A stretch of DNA of 64,000 nucleotides from contig JBGCFG010000015.1 in assembly GCA_045106815.1 (NCBI GenBank), positions 62,001-126,000 on the forward strand. Reading direction: 5' to 3'. This document shows positions 16,298 through 25,013 of the stretch, piece after piece. The DNA comes from JAUIAI01 sp045106815 (GTDB lineage: Bacteria; Pseudomonadota; Gammaproteobacteria; Burkholderiales; Burkholderiaceae_E). Positions within the stretch are counted from its first letter, which is position 1. The number at the start of each line of letters is the position of its first letter. Under the pieces are notes generated by a model. That model saw nothing but the letters and a program-made list of their open reading frames with translations, searched no databases and was not told the DNA's origin. The position numbers were made by a program, and so were the translations under genes.

Positions 16298-18235
16298 CTA
16301 TGATCGATTCATTCGATTTTCGATCAGATCATCAACCACTGACGGATCTGCCAGCGTTGACGTGTCACCCAGCGCACCAAAGTCATCCTCTGCAATCTTG
16401 CGCAAAATGCGGCGCATGATCTTTCCCGAACGAGTCTTGGGCAGGCCCGGTGCCCATTGAATAAGATCCGGGCTCGCAATCGGGCCAATCTCAGTCCGCA
16501 CCCAGTTGCGTAATTCTTTGCGCAGTTCTTCGGTCGGTTCCTGTCCCGACATCAACGTGACGTAGCAATAAATGCCCTGGCCCTTAATGTCGTGCGGATA
16601 GCCCACCACGGCGGCCTCGGCCACCTTGGCGTGAGCGACCAGGGCACTCTCTACCTCTGCCGTACCCATGCGGTGTCCGGACACATTGATCACATCATCG
16701 ACCCGACCCGTGATCCAGTAGTAGCCGTCGGCATCCCGGCGGCACCCATCGCCCGTGAAGTAGTAGCCCTTGTACTGGGTGAAATAGGTTTGAACGAAAC
16801 GCTCGTGATCACCCCAGACGGTCCGCATCTGACCTGGCCAGCTATCTTTGATTGCCAGCACACCGGCGGTTTCCGTATCGGTTTGTTCCTGGCCGGAAGA
16901 CGGTTCAAGCACAACAGGCTGAACACCAAAAAACGGCTTGGTCGCGGAGCCGGGTTTGGTGGCGATGGCGCCCGGCAACGGCGTAATCATGATGCCGCCG
17001 GTTTCGGTTTGCCAAAAGGTGTCGACAATTGGGCATTTGCCTTTGCCGACCACCCGGTCATACCAGGACCAAGCTTCCGGATTGATGGGCTCACCAACCG
17101 AACCAAGAATTCGCAGTGACGATAGATCAGCCTTTTCTACGAAACTTTCACCGGCACCCATCAATGCCCGGATGGCAGTTGGCGCGGTGTAGAACTGGTT
17201 GACCTTATGTTTTTCGCACACTTGCCAAAACCGTGAGGCATCCGGATAAGTGGGCACACCTTCGAACATCAGGGTGGTGGCGCCGTTGGCGAGCGGGCCA
17301 TACACAATATAGCTGTGCCCCGTCACCCAGCCAACGTCAGCCGTACACCAGTAGATGTCGCCGTCTTTGTAGTCGAACACATACTGGTGGGTCATTGACG
17401 CATAGGTGATGTAGCCGCCGGTTGTGTGAACGACACCTTTTGGCTTACCTGTGGAGCCAGAGGTGTAGAGAATGAACAGCGGGTCCTCGGCGTTCATTTC
17501 GGTGGGCGGGCAATCTGGAGAAGCCGTCTCAATGAGCGCTGTCATGTCGTAGTCACGACCCTCGACCCAGGTCGTTTGTCCACCGGTGCGCTTCACTACG
17601 GCCATTTTGACCTGACCATCACAACGCTGAAGCGCTGCGTCGGCATTGGACTTCAGAGCGGTATTGCGTCCGCCCCGCGGCGCCTCATCGGCCGTAATCA
17701 ATACCTTGGCATCGCAACCGTTGATGCGATCTGCAAGTGCGTCAGAGCTAAAGCCTGCAAACACAATTGAATGAATGGCGCCGATGCGCGCACACGCGAG
17801 CATCGCGTATGCAGCCTCAGGCACCATGGGCAGGTACAACACCACGCGATCGCCCTTGCCCACCCCCATGTCTTTCAACACATTAGACATACGGCACACA
17901 CGATCGTGTAGCTTCTTATAGGTGATGTGCTCGCTCACATTGGGGTCGTCCGACTCCCAGATGATGGCGGTTTGATCGCCGCGAGTTTGCAGGTGCCGAT
18001 CAATACAATTTGCGCTGACATTCAGCGTGCCGTCTTCAAACCACTTTATTGAGACGTTCTCATGTGCGTAAGAAGTGTTTTTGACTTTGGTATAAGGCTT
18101 GATCCAGTCAATCCGCTTGCCCTGCTCACGCCAAAACGCTTCAGGATCGGCAACCGAGGCGGCATACATCTGCTCGTATTGCTCGGGATTGATTAGGGGC
18201 GCCTTTTCCATCGCGCCAGATGTCGTCGATTCCAT
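16298..18235 (-). CDS. acs: Acetyl-CoA synthetase (AMP-forming)
   Basis: 645 residues from the chosen ATG at 18235, which has GGAGGAG just upstream; a longer frame to 18304 lacks support. Acs turns acetate, ATP and CoA into acetyl-CoA, AMP and PPi. Visible are the P-loop LYTSGSTGKPKGV, WCTADVGWVTGHSY, the adenine-site DTFWQTETGG, the hinge YFTGDGCRRD and ITGRVDDVINVSGHR, and the C-terminal PKTRSGKIMRR with the lysine that is acetylated in known Acs enzymes. It stands upstream of the symporter genes on the same strand, so uptake and activation of acetate are linked. Confidence 0.95.
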   Translation of the reverse strand: MESTTSGAMEKAPLINPEQYEQMYAASVADPEAFWREQGKRIDWIKPYTKVKNTSYAHENVSIKWFEDGTLNVSANCIDRHLQTRGDQTAIIWESDDPNVSEHITYKKLHDRVCRMSNVLKDMGVGKGDRVVLYLPMVPEAAYAMLACARIGAIHSIVFAGFSSDALADRINGCDAKVLITADEAPRGGRNTALKSNADAALQRCDGQVKMAVVKRTGGQTTWVEGRDYDMTALIETASPDCPPTEMNAEDPLFILYTSGSTGKPKGVVHTTGGYITYASMTHQYVFDYKDGDIYWCTADVGWVTGHSYIVYGPLANGATTLMFEGVPTYPDASRFWQVCEKHKVNQFYTAPTAIRALMGAGESFVEKADLSSLRILGSVGEPINPEAWSWYDRVVGKGKCPIVDTFWQTETGGIMITPLPGAIATKPGSATKPFFGVQPVVLEPSSGQEQTDTETAGVLAIKDSWPGQMRTVWGDHERFVQTYFTQYKGYYFTGDGCRRDADGYYWITGRVDDVINVSGHRMGTAEVESALVAHAKVAEAAVVGYPHDIKGQGIYCYVTLMSGQEPTEELRKELRNWVRTEIGPIASPDLIQWAPGLPKTRSGKIMRRILRKIAEDDFGALGDTSTLADPSVVDDLIENRMNRS

Positions 18236-18489
18236 ACGTCTCCTCCGGTCACTGACCCTGCGATTCGTCGTTCGAGCACATTTGGCTGCCGTTGCCCCGA
18301 CCACGTATCGCGCTGCTTACCTCAATTGATTGTTTGCCAATTGTGAATCATGGTAACCGCGCCGGCTTTCTTGACGCTTACATGGCAGCTTTTCGCGCAC
18401 CAGCGGCTGGAACCGCTTTCATTGCGACCGAATCGTTGAATCCAACGAGGAGGAGTCTTTGGATATCTGCCAGCAATACGGGCAATACC
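18236..18489. other. Intergenic region upstream of acs
   Basis: 254 bp between the haloacid dehalogenase stop and the acs start. It holds the acs ribosome binding site at its low-coordinate end and is AT-richer around 18325-18355. I could not assign a convincing promoter or operator, and I see no gene in it. Confidence 0.5.
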
Positions 18490-19185
18490 CTAACTTTCAC
18501 CCGCCCGGCGAATCAGGGGGACAAGTTCGCGAAGATTGCGAATCTCGTAGTCAGGCTCACCAGGTAAGCGCTCGCGCCTTTGCTTGTAGCGGTTACACCA
18601 GACAACCTTCATGCCGTACGCGGAGGCCGCATGAGCGTCCCAGGCATTGGATGACTGAAACGCCACCTGATCAGCCTGGAGACCAAGCCGGTCAAGGGCC
18701 AGTTGATACACCGAAGGATGTGGCTTAAAGACGCCTACCTCGTCCACGGATAACACGTGGTCGAGCTGCGGCCGTATGCCTGCCGCGTCGACCACCGCAT
18801 TCAACATCGCTGACGAACCGTTAGAGAGGATAGCGGTTTTGAATCCAGCCTCACGCAGAGTGCTCAACACTTCAGGCACTTCTTCAAAGACATCAAGCGA
18901 GCGATACAAAGACATCAGTCGCTCGCGCAACACCCGCCCCTGAAAGCCAAGCGTCTCAAGGCTGAAGTCAAGTGCTTCACCGGTCACGGTCCAAAAGTCC
19001 GTATGCTGATTCTGCATGCCACGGAGCCATGTGTATTGCAATTGCTTGTCGCGCCAAAGGCTTGTCAGCGCGTCTGTCTTGTCGCCCAGATCATCCCGGC
19101 AGGCGGCCGCGGCCGAAGCGAAGTCAAAGAGAGTGCCGTAGGCATCAAAGACGCAGGCTTTCACTGATAACGGTTGATCGCTCAT
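18490..19185 (-). CDS. (S)-2-haloacid dehalogenase, type II
   Basis: 231 residues from the ATG at 19185, which matches the usual N-terminus (VKACVFDAYGTLFD). The HAD nucleophile is the first Asp of DAYGTLFD. Family landmarks are present: LSNGSSAML, VGVFKPHPSVYQLA (Lys and Tyr of the active site) and QSSNAWDAHAA (Ser, Asn, Asp). These features fit L-2-haloacid dehalogenase, which hydrolyses (S)-2-haloacids such as chloroacetate to hydroxy acids, rather than general HAD phosphatases. It lies 254 bp upstream of acs on the same strand. Confidence 0.88.
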   Translation of the reverse strand: MSDQPLSVKACVFDAYGTLFDFASAAAACRDDLGDKTDALTSLWRDKQLQYTWLRGMQNQHTDFWTVTGEALDFSLETLGFQGRVLRERLMSLYRSLDVFEEVPEVLSTLREAGFKTAILSNGSSAMLNAVVDAAGIRPQLDHVLSVDEVGVFKPHPSVYQLALDRLGLQADQVAFQSSNAWDAHAASAYGMKVVWCNRYKQRRERLPGEPDYEIRNLRELVPLIRRAGES

Positions 19186-19332
19186 AAGAAGGGGTTCGCC
19201 AAGATTGGAGGGAAAGGAATAACAAGACAACTCCGGAACTCTAACAAAGTCTGAGCCGGAATGCTCGCCAGACAGGCTGCGAAACCCCATTGCGTCGCAG
19301 TTTTGGGGGGATATACCACCAGATCAGGCGGG

Positions 19333-20454
19333 TTAGCTCTTAGCGTGAACTGCCTGCTCATGAGCATGGCGCATCAAAGCAGCAAACCGGTACAGTCCGT
19401 GCACAAACTTGCCGTAAGGCATAGACAAAAAGAACGCAAAGACAAACCCCAAATGGACCGCCAGGATAAGCCCCATAGCCGGCGTGGCCCGCAGGAACAA
19501 CAGCAACAAGCCTGTGACACCAACCATCATCAGCATCCACAAGAACGCTGCGTCCATGCCGCTATTGCCGGCCGGACGAATCGCCTCATAACGGGATTTC
19601 TTTTCCTGCAGCAGACCCCAGGGACCAACCACAATGCCAATGCCACCGATGGTACCGAGCACGACGGGTGCTGACCACCATGCATAAGGCGCCTGCCAGT
19701 CAAACACATAGTGAAAGATGGTGGCAATGCTGGTTGACGCAAGACACAACAAAAACCCATAGAAGGTGTAGTGATGGTAGCGACGCCGTTTGTTGTCCGG
19801 ACGTTCGCCATCATTCATGCACCCCATACCGCCGCCATCAAGGTAGCGAAGGCTTGCAGCATCGCGACTGGCCTGCAACAGGCTATTCAAGCCCACCCCT
19901 TCGAGTGGCCCTGGCCCGCGCCAGAACTGCCTGACCCCCATGCTGATCGCAACAATAGAGAAAAGAAAGACACCCCCGAACACGAGCACCATGGCGTTAT
20001 GCGGCATTACCCGATAGAACGCCCCTTGCTCGGTGCCAGAGGCGAACAATGCCTGAGGATCAGACAGCCCCACGAATCCGGCGATAAATATGGCAATGGC
20101 CAAGACGGAAAGCCAAGCGATTTTCAGGCCATTGCGCTCAAACAAACCACTAGCAGCGGACGGCCAAGCGTACCGAGCATACGACTCTTCGCGCAGCGTG
20201 GACAACGCGACAGGCACATTGATTGCAAACTCATGGGGCGGCGCATACTGACAATCAAAGTAGCAGGCGCCACAGTTGTGGCACAGGTTAGCAAGGTAGT
20301 CCACATCGCCAGAGCCAAACTCTGTCCGCAACTCCATGGCCGGAAACACACCGCAAATGCCTTCGCAATACCGGCAGGCATTACAAACCGTCATTTGGCG
20401 CGACACTTCCGTCTGCGCCTGACTCACCAGTCGCGTCAGTTCAAGCGTTGACAT
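19333..20454 (-). CDS. tcuB: Tricarballylate utilisation protein TcuB (CitB-like iron-sulfur membrane protein)
   Basis: 373 residues from the ATG at 20454, with GAGGAGG about 9 nt upstream. Two cysteine clusters, CNACRYCEGICG and CHNCGACYFDC, point to two 4Fe-4S centres at the N-terminus. A membrane part with about six spans follows. In the tricarballylate system TcuB re-oxidises the FADH2 of TcuA and passes electrons to the membrane. The start overlaps the end of tcuA by 14 bp. No TcuC transporter or TcuR regulator is present nearby. Confidence 0.88.
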   Translation of the reverse strand: MSTLELTRLVSQAQTEVSRQMTVCNACRYCEGICGVFPAMELRTEFGSGDVDYLANLCHNCGACYFDCQYAPPHEFAINVPVALSTLREESYARYAWPSAASGLFERNGLKIAWLSVLAIAIFIAGFVGLSDPQALFASGTEQGAFYRVMPHNAMVLVFGGVFLFSIVAISMGVRQFWRGPGPLEGVGLNSLLQASRDAASLRYLDGGGMGCMNDGERPDNKRRRYHHYTFYGFLLCLASTSIATIFHYVFDWQAPYAWWSAPVVLGTIGGIGIVVGPWGLLQEKKSRYEAIRPAGNSGMDAAFLWMLMMVGVTGLLLLFLRATPAMGLILAVHLGFVFAFFLSMPYGKFVHGLYRFAALMRHAHEQAVHAKS

Positions 20455-21889
20455 ATTGCGCGGCCTCCTCGCCGGCGATGCGTCCAAAGACGCTGCCTAT
20501 TGTCATTCCGATACCAGCCAGATAGCCCTGACCGAGCACATTGCCCGCCATGATTTCTCCGGCGGCAAACACGTTAGGCACGGCCTGGCCATTAGCCATT
20601 CGAATGCGTGCCTGCGCATCGACACCAACACTCAAATAAGTAAACGTAATGCCGGGCCTAAGTGTGTAGGCATAAAACGGAGGCTCCACAATTGGACGCG
20701 CCCAGTGCGATTTTGGCGGCGTCAGGCCTTCGGTACGGCAGTCATCATGAACGGTGTGATCAAAGACACCGGGTTTGCAGGCAGCGTTGAATTGATTGAT
20801 TGTGTCGACCACCACGGCCGGATCAAGCCCGATCTTTTGCGCAAGGCCTTCAAGCGAGTCAGCAGAAGCCGGCGGAAAGACCGACGGCATAAACTGCCCC
20901 ATCGACTGTGCATCGATTATCACGTGCCCAACCTGGTCAGGCTCTGCGGCAATCAGGCGTCCCCAGATGGCGTAGCGCTTGGGCCAAAAATCTTCGCCTT
21001 CGTCATAAAAACGCCTGGCATTAGCATTAAGCACAACACCAAAAGGTACGCAGTCCAGGCGCGTCACAATACCGCCATCAAACTGCGGCGCCCTGCCGTC
21101 AATTGCCACTGCATGGCATTGCTTGGGGTCGCCAATCACTTCAACCCCACGTTCAAGCAGTAGCTTAAGAACCCCACCACGGTTGTAGGGAGTGCCACGA
21201 ATCAGAAAGTTATTTGCCGCCTCTCCCCACGCTTGCCTCAGCCATTCGATGTTGGCTTCAAAGCCGCCCGCTGCCGCGACAAAACTCCGCGCTGCAATGC
21301 GTTCGTCCTGTTCGGTCGGCGAGGCGCTCGCGCGATCCGGGTCGGCGTCTTTATGGTCGCCACTGCCATCCCAGTTTGCACGGACCTGGGCAGCTGCAAA
21401 AAGGTCTCCGTCAAACTCCAGGCCGATCACGACCGTGTCGTAGCGCACCTGCACGCCCAGATCTTCTGCTCTGCGGTAAAGCGCATTGAGCATCGAACGC
21501 CCACCGCCCAGAAAGAAGGCATTGGTTCGGCCAAGCGACAGCGTGCCCCCAAGGGAAGGTTGAAACCGAACCCCCTGTGCCCACAGGAAATCCCAGACCT
21601 GTTTGGATTTTTCCAGCGTCATGAGGGCGAGGTCGCGATTCATCACGCCCTTGGTCACCCGTTCAAGATCATCCATGAACTCGGCCACTGGATAGGGGCC
21701 GGTCAGAATACCGTTACCCGCATCATGGGCCACCCGAACGTTGCGGGTATGACGGGTGTTACCGCCTCGCATGGCGCGCGGTGCCGATTCAACGATACAG
21801 ACCGAACAACCTCTCTCGGCGGCGCTGATAGCAGCGCAAAGTGCAGCGTTTCCTCCGCCAGCGATCAATACATCGAACACAGCGGTCAT
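20441..21889 (-). CDS. tcuA: FAD-dependent tricarballylate dehydrogenase TcuA
   Basis: 482 residues. The FAD-binding motif IAGGGNAALCAAI is at about 9-21, followed by RGGNTRHTRN, which is characteristic of TcuA and related fumarate-reductase-like flavoproteins. The C-terminal FAD loop is VFAAGEIMAGNVLGQGYLAGIG. The enzyme oxidises tricarballylate to cis-aconitate in Salmonella; orthologues with other substrates exist. It is followed by tcuB (14-bp overlap) and preceded by a class II aldolase gene 23 bp upstream, an arrangement that may mean a different or wider substrate range. Confidence 0.87.
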   Translation of the reverse strand: MTAVFDVLIAGGGNAALCAAISAAERGCSVCIVESAPRAMRGGNTRHTRNVRVAHDAGNGILTGPYPVAEFMDDLERVTKGVMNRDLALMTLEKSKQVWDFLWAQGVRFQPSLGGTLSLGRTNAFFLGGGRSMLNALYRRAEDLGVQVRYDTVVIGLEFDGDLFAAAQVRANWDGSGDHKDADPDRASASPTEQDERIAARSFVAAAGGFEANIEWLRQAWGEAANNFLIRGTPYNRGGVLKLLLERGVEVIGDPKQCHAVAIDGRAPQFDGGIVTRLDCVPFGVVLNANARRFYDEGEDFWPKRYAIWGRLIAAEPDQVGHVIIDAQSMGQFMPSVFPPASADSLEGLAQKIGLDPAVVVDTINQFNAACKPGVFDHTVHDDCRTEGLTPPKSHWARPIVEPPFYAYTLRPGITFTYLSVGVDAQARIRMANGQAVPNVFAAGEIMAGNVLGQGYLAGIGMTIGSVFGRIAGEEAAQYVNA

Positions 21890-21912
21890 GCGTTATGGGT
21901 CATCCTTTGTGA

Positions 21913-22680
21913 CTAGTCTGCGTAGCCAGGATTGATCCGATCAATCACACGCATCATGGCTTCAAAGTAAAGACGCTCGCGCTCGTCCCTGGTATGGCGA
22001 TTGTCAACACCAGGTGTCTGAACCTGTTTGATAATTGACTCGCTTAATAGTTCGATCTCCTGACCTGTGCTCATGGCCAGAATCTGCGCCCGGCAAACAC
22101 GCTCCAGCTTGTATAGCCGACGGTACGCCTGCGCAACCGTATCGCCAACCGAAAGCACACCATGGTTTTTCATGAAGAGCACCTGCTTGTCCTGCATGAG
22201 CGCCGACAGACGCTCACCTTCTGATAGCTCGTCAGCAGTGCCCGCATAAGTATCGTCGTAGGCAATGTGCCCATGAAAAAACGCTGCGGTCTGGGTAGCT
22301 GGCAATAACCGGTTGTCTTTGAGCATATTCAACGCGACAGCCCAATGCTGGTGGGTATGCAGGACAACTTTGGCACCGGTGATTCGATGGATCGGCGCAT
22401 GAATACACTGCGCGGACAATTCCAAGGTGCCCTCGCCCTCCAAAACTGCGCCGCCTTCATCAAAGATAATCATGTCGCTTGCGCGCGCCTCTGACCAATG
22501 AATGCCAAACGGCAGGATCAGGTAGCGCCCGGGTTGGTCGGGCACTTCAACCGTGAAGTGATTATCAATCCCTTCATCTAACTCATCATGCACAGCCAGC
22601 CGGAGCGCAGCAGCCAGGTGAACTTTGGCTTGCTGAACCTTGTCAGGCGAAGTCGCGGTTTTGAGCGAATGAACGGACAT
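21913..22680 (-). CDS. Class II aldolase/adducin family protein
   Basis: 255 residues from the ATG at 22680, with GGAGA 6 nt upstream; a TTG 12 bp earlier lies on the binding site and is unlikely. The family's zinc ligands are visible as VVLHTHQHWAVAL and in MKNHGVLSVGD. Family members cleave or decarboxylate phosphorylated or free sugar acids in the cytoplasm. It leads the tcuA-tcuB operon. The substrate is unknown; a hydroxy-polycarboxylate is possible from context. Confidence 0.85.
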   Translation of the reverse strand: MSVHSLKTATSPDKVQQAKVHLAAALRLAVHDELDEGIDNHFTVEVPDQPGRYLILPFGIHWSEARASDMIIFDEGGAVLEGEGTLELSAQCIHAPIHRITGAKVVLHTHQHWAVALNMLKDNRLLPATQTAAFFHGHIAYDDTYAGTADELSEGERLSALMQDKQVLFMKNHGVLSVGDTVAQAYRRLYKLERVCRAQILAMSTGQEIELLSESIIKQVQTPGVDNRHTRDERERLYFEAMMRVIDRINPGYAD

Positions 22681-22754
22681 AGGGGTCTCCAAGGGAAGAA
22701 TTGATTGATCAGGCGCGACGGTAGGCCGTCTTGCCAGAGTCTCTTATGATAATC

Positions 22755-22773
22755 GCAGCCTTGAAAAGGCTGC
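22755..22773. repeat. 8-bp perfect hairpin between operons
   Basis: GCAGCCTT (22755-22762) and AAGGCTGC (22766-22773) form a perfect stem with a 3-nt loop. It lies after the DUF1439 gene and before the aldolase operon, both on minus. There is no clear T-run on either side, so it may be a weak or factor-assisted terminator. Confidence 0.4.
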
Positions 22774-22821
22774 TGTGCGGCCGTTGACCCGCCCCGTCGG
22801 CCTCTTCTTCTTTCGCTAGGC

Positions 22822-23364
22822 CTACTTCCCTATCGTGACGCGCAGCTTGCCATCAACCACTTCTACCTTTTGCAGCACGATACGAAGCATTGCTTGCTGC
22901 GGGTCAGATTCATCAAGCGCCCAAACCGGTGTGGTTGCCATGGCATCGGCAATCACGGGCCTAAGTACCCCGGCAATTGTTGCTGCGGCGCCCACGGGTA
23001 GGCCGGGAAAATCAAAGCGCGTCAGGATCGGATCTTTCAGAAAGAACGCCCCTTCGTCAGCCCGATACTCAGGCTTGGCTGCGACTTCGATGAGACCCGC
23101 CCGGAACGGCTGACCTCCGAGCGCAGGGGTTGCATTGGCCTGCAACATTAAGCGTGGCTCACCCGCAAAGATTCTGACTGTAGGCTCGGTGAGCGTCACG
23201 CAGGCGTAACCGCCAGCGCACCGACGCTGAGGAAACTGACCTTTAGCCTGTTTGGTCAACTGCTGAGGGGTCATTTCAACAATGCGCGGCGCCGCAATTG
23301 CAGGCGGCAATGCCCAAGCGCACACAAGCAGAATCAACACGCTGAAGCGAGACAGCAAGATCAT
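22822..23364 (-). CDS. DUF1439 family exported protein (YceB-like)
   Basis: 180 residues with a Sec signal peptide (hydrophobic 3-24, cleavage near AIAAP). The mature part shows the DUF1439 pattern: a Leu/Val-rich beta strand around VRIFAGEPRLMLQANA, AGLIEVAAKPEYRADEGAFFLKDPILTRFDFPG split by short turns, and the end LQKVEVVDGKLRVTIG. Relatives such as E. coli YceB are envelope lipoproteins of uncertain function. I see no lipobox Cys here, so it is probably a soluble periplasmic protein. It is 20 bp downstream of the rhodanese gene and probably co-transcribed. Confidence 0.75.
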   Translation of the reverse strand: MILLSRFSVLILLVCAWALPPAIAAPRIVEMTPQQLTKQAKGQFPQRRCAGGYACVTLTEPTVRIFAGEPRLMLQANATPALGGQPFRAGLIEVAAKPEYRADEGAFFLKDPILTRFDFPGLPVGAAATIAGVLRPVIADAMATTPVWALDESDPQQAMLRIVLQKVEVVDGKLRVTIGK

Positions 23365-23384
23365 AGTGGACGAGCCCGCAGGCG

Positions 23385-25013
23385 TTAGATAAGTCTGTTG
23401 AACGTGACGAGGCCTTCTCGGTTTACCTGCTCGACCAGTCCGACTTCCCAGTCGAGGTACTGCTGCATCGCCTCTTGAGCGTTTACTTTACCTTCCGTAG
23501 GGGGCACCCACACGTCGTCTGGGGCGTGAATCCAACACGCATGCTCGCTTTCGCCTTGAACCGGATGCCCCGCAGCCATCCACGCACCAACACCGCCGGC
23601 TAACACCAGCACCGAAAACTCCGGATGCAAGCGCATGACATCCTGAGCAGCCAACGCGAGCAAGCCATCTCCTGGCCCAGTCAGGAGAACTGTTCTGGCA
23701 TCAGGTTGTTGAGCCATCATCGTGCTCAGCGCCTGAGCCAGGCGAGCGCGCGTCGTCCAGGCTGCGCCGGGCAAGTGACCCGCCCTGTAGTGTCTGCTCA
23801 CGGAAAGGTCCAGCACAATGGTCTGCGCGGCATAATCGGCTCGCTTGGCTGCCCATTCTTTGGCTGAAATCTCAGCCGCACCCGCAGGCAGTGATTGGTG
23901 AGGGACATCGCGACCAGTCGCTGCCCTGGCGGGCGCTTCTACCAGCAAGCGTACCTCCCGCCAGCCCATTTGCAGCAGCCAATGCGCCGTCATGTTGCCG
24001 CGAACGCCATCTGGTGAGTCACACAACACGAGTCTTGCGTTGCGAACCATGACGTATTCGTCAGTCGCTTGCACCAATTGCCCGCCTGGCGCATGGATAG
24101 CGCCAGGCCAGTGCCCCTGCAAATACTCTTGCTCAGTGCGCACATCTAACAGAACCGTTACGGATTCATCTGATGATTCCCAGGCCTTGAGCGTGGCGCG
24201 GTCAATTTGTTCTATCAGGCATTGATTAGCCACGCGATTGGCCGCGGTCACCGCCGCGGCAAGTCCTGCCTCGCTAGGCTCAGGCACCAGGTCACTTTTG
24301 CCATGAGCCAACTGCAATCCCGCGAGCTTCCAGCCCATCGTGCCATCTTTCAGCGCGAAAACCGGGTTGCGAATACCCGCATTGATCAGTGACTGCGCAC
24401 CAATAATTGAGCGAGTTCGGCCGGCGCAATTCACGACCACGACCGTGTCATCGTCATCAATCTCATCATGAATCCGCCGCACCAATTCTGCTCCCGGGCA
24501 ATCGCGTCCATCCGGGATGCTCATCTTGCGAAACTCGTCAAAGGGCCGACTATCAAGAATGAGAATGCGTTCCGCGCGTTGCTGCCACTCAAAAAGCTCT
24601 GCGGCAGATACCCGCGGCGTGTCATGCCAATGCTCGACAAATTCGCCAAATGCCTTGGAGGGAACATTAACGCCCGTAAACACTTCACCGCCTGCCAGCT
24701 GCCATGCCTGGGTGCCGCCCGCAAGCACCTGGACCTGCGTGTAACCAGCTTGCAGTAAGACGGCGGCACCTCGCTCTGTGAGATCAGCATCGTCTTCAGA
24801 GGCGCTGAGCAGAACAATTGGCAAGTGTTTAGCAGGCAGTTTGGATGGCGCGAGCAGATCCAATCTGCTTAGGGGCAAACAACTTGCCAGAAGCAAGTGA
24901 CCACTTGAAAACGCGCCAAGTTCGCGCAGATCAATTAACGCGTAAGGTTGTTCAGAGCGAATCAACGCTCGCACAGCTTCCGGTGAAATCGACTGGGGTT
25001 TTGCTTGACTCAT
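23385..25013 (-). CDS. Protein with four rhodanese-like domains
   Basis: 542 residues made of four rhodanese repeats at about 8-115, 135-235, 270-365 and 380-480. The second has a Cys active loop (NCAGRTRS) and the third a Cys in LCDSPDGVR; the first (LLSASEDD) and fourth (LLTGPGDG) lack the catalytic Cys. The protein may move sulfane sulfur between its two active loops, with the inactive domains acting as scaffolds. Its start overlaps the stop of the cysteine-dioxygenase-like gene by 4 bp, so the two are translationally coupled and probably share a role in thiol sulfur metabolism. Confidence 0.85.
   Translation of the reverse strand: MSQAKPQSISPEAVRALIRSEQPYALIDLRELGAFSSGHLLLASCLPLSRLDLLAPSKLPAKHLPIVLLSASEDDADLTERGAAVLLQAGYTQVQVLAGGTQAWQLAGGEVFTGVNVPSKAFGEFVEHWHDTPRVSAAELFEWQQRAERILILDSRPFDEFRKMSIPDGRDCPGAELVRRIHDEIDDDDTVVVVNCAGRTRSIIGAQSLINAGIRNPVFALKDGTMGWKLAGLQLAHGKSDLVPEPSEAGLAAAVTAANRVANQCLIEQIDRATLKAWESSDESVTVLLDVRTEQEYLQGHWPGAIHAPGGQLVQATDEYVMVRNARLVLCDSPDGVRGNMTAHWLLQMGWREVRLLVEAPARAATGRDVPHQSLPAGAAEISAKEWAAKRADYAAQTIVLDLSVSRHYRAGHLPGAAWTTRARLAQALSTMMAQQPDARTVLLTGPGDGLLALAAQDVMRLHPEFSVLVLAGGVGAWMAAGHPVQGESEHACWIHAPDDVWVPPTEGKVNAQEAMQQYLDWEVGLVEQVNREGLVTFNRLI

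Noticed and set aside
16592..17119. A 175-codon plus-strand open frame inside acs
   Set aside because: It lies fully antisense to a strongly conserved acs, has no ribosome binding site that I can see and has no recognisable domain.
19771..20451. A 226-codon plus-strand open frame antisense to tcuB
   Set aside because: The tcuB frame has two intact Fe-S cysteine clusters and membrane spans, so the antisense frame is a shadow caused by codon bias.
21233..21916. A 227-codon plus-strand open frame antisense to tcuA
   Set aside because: The tcuA frame carries full FAD motifs; the antisense frame has no domain and no upstream signal.
22780..22812. GGCCG...CGGCC hairpin followed by a T-rich run on the plus strand
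   Set aside because: The stem is only 5 bp and no plus-strand gene ends there, so a terminator is not supported.
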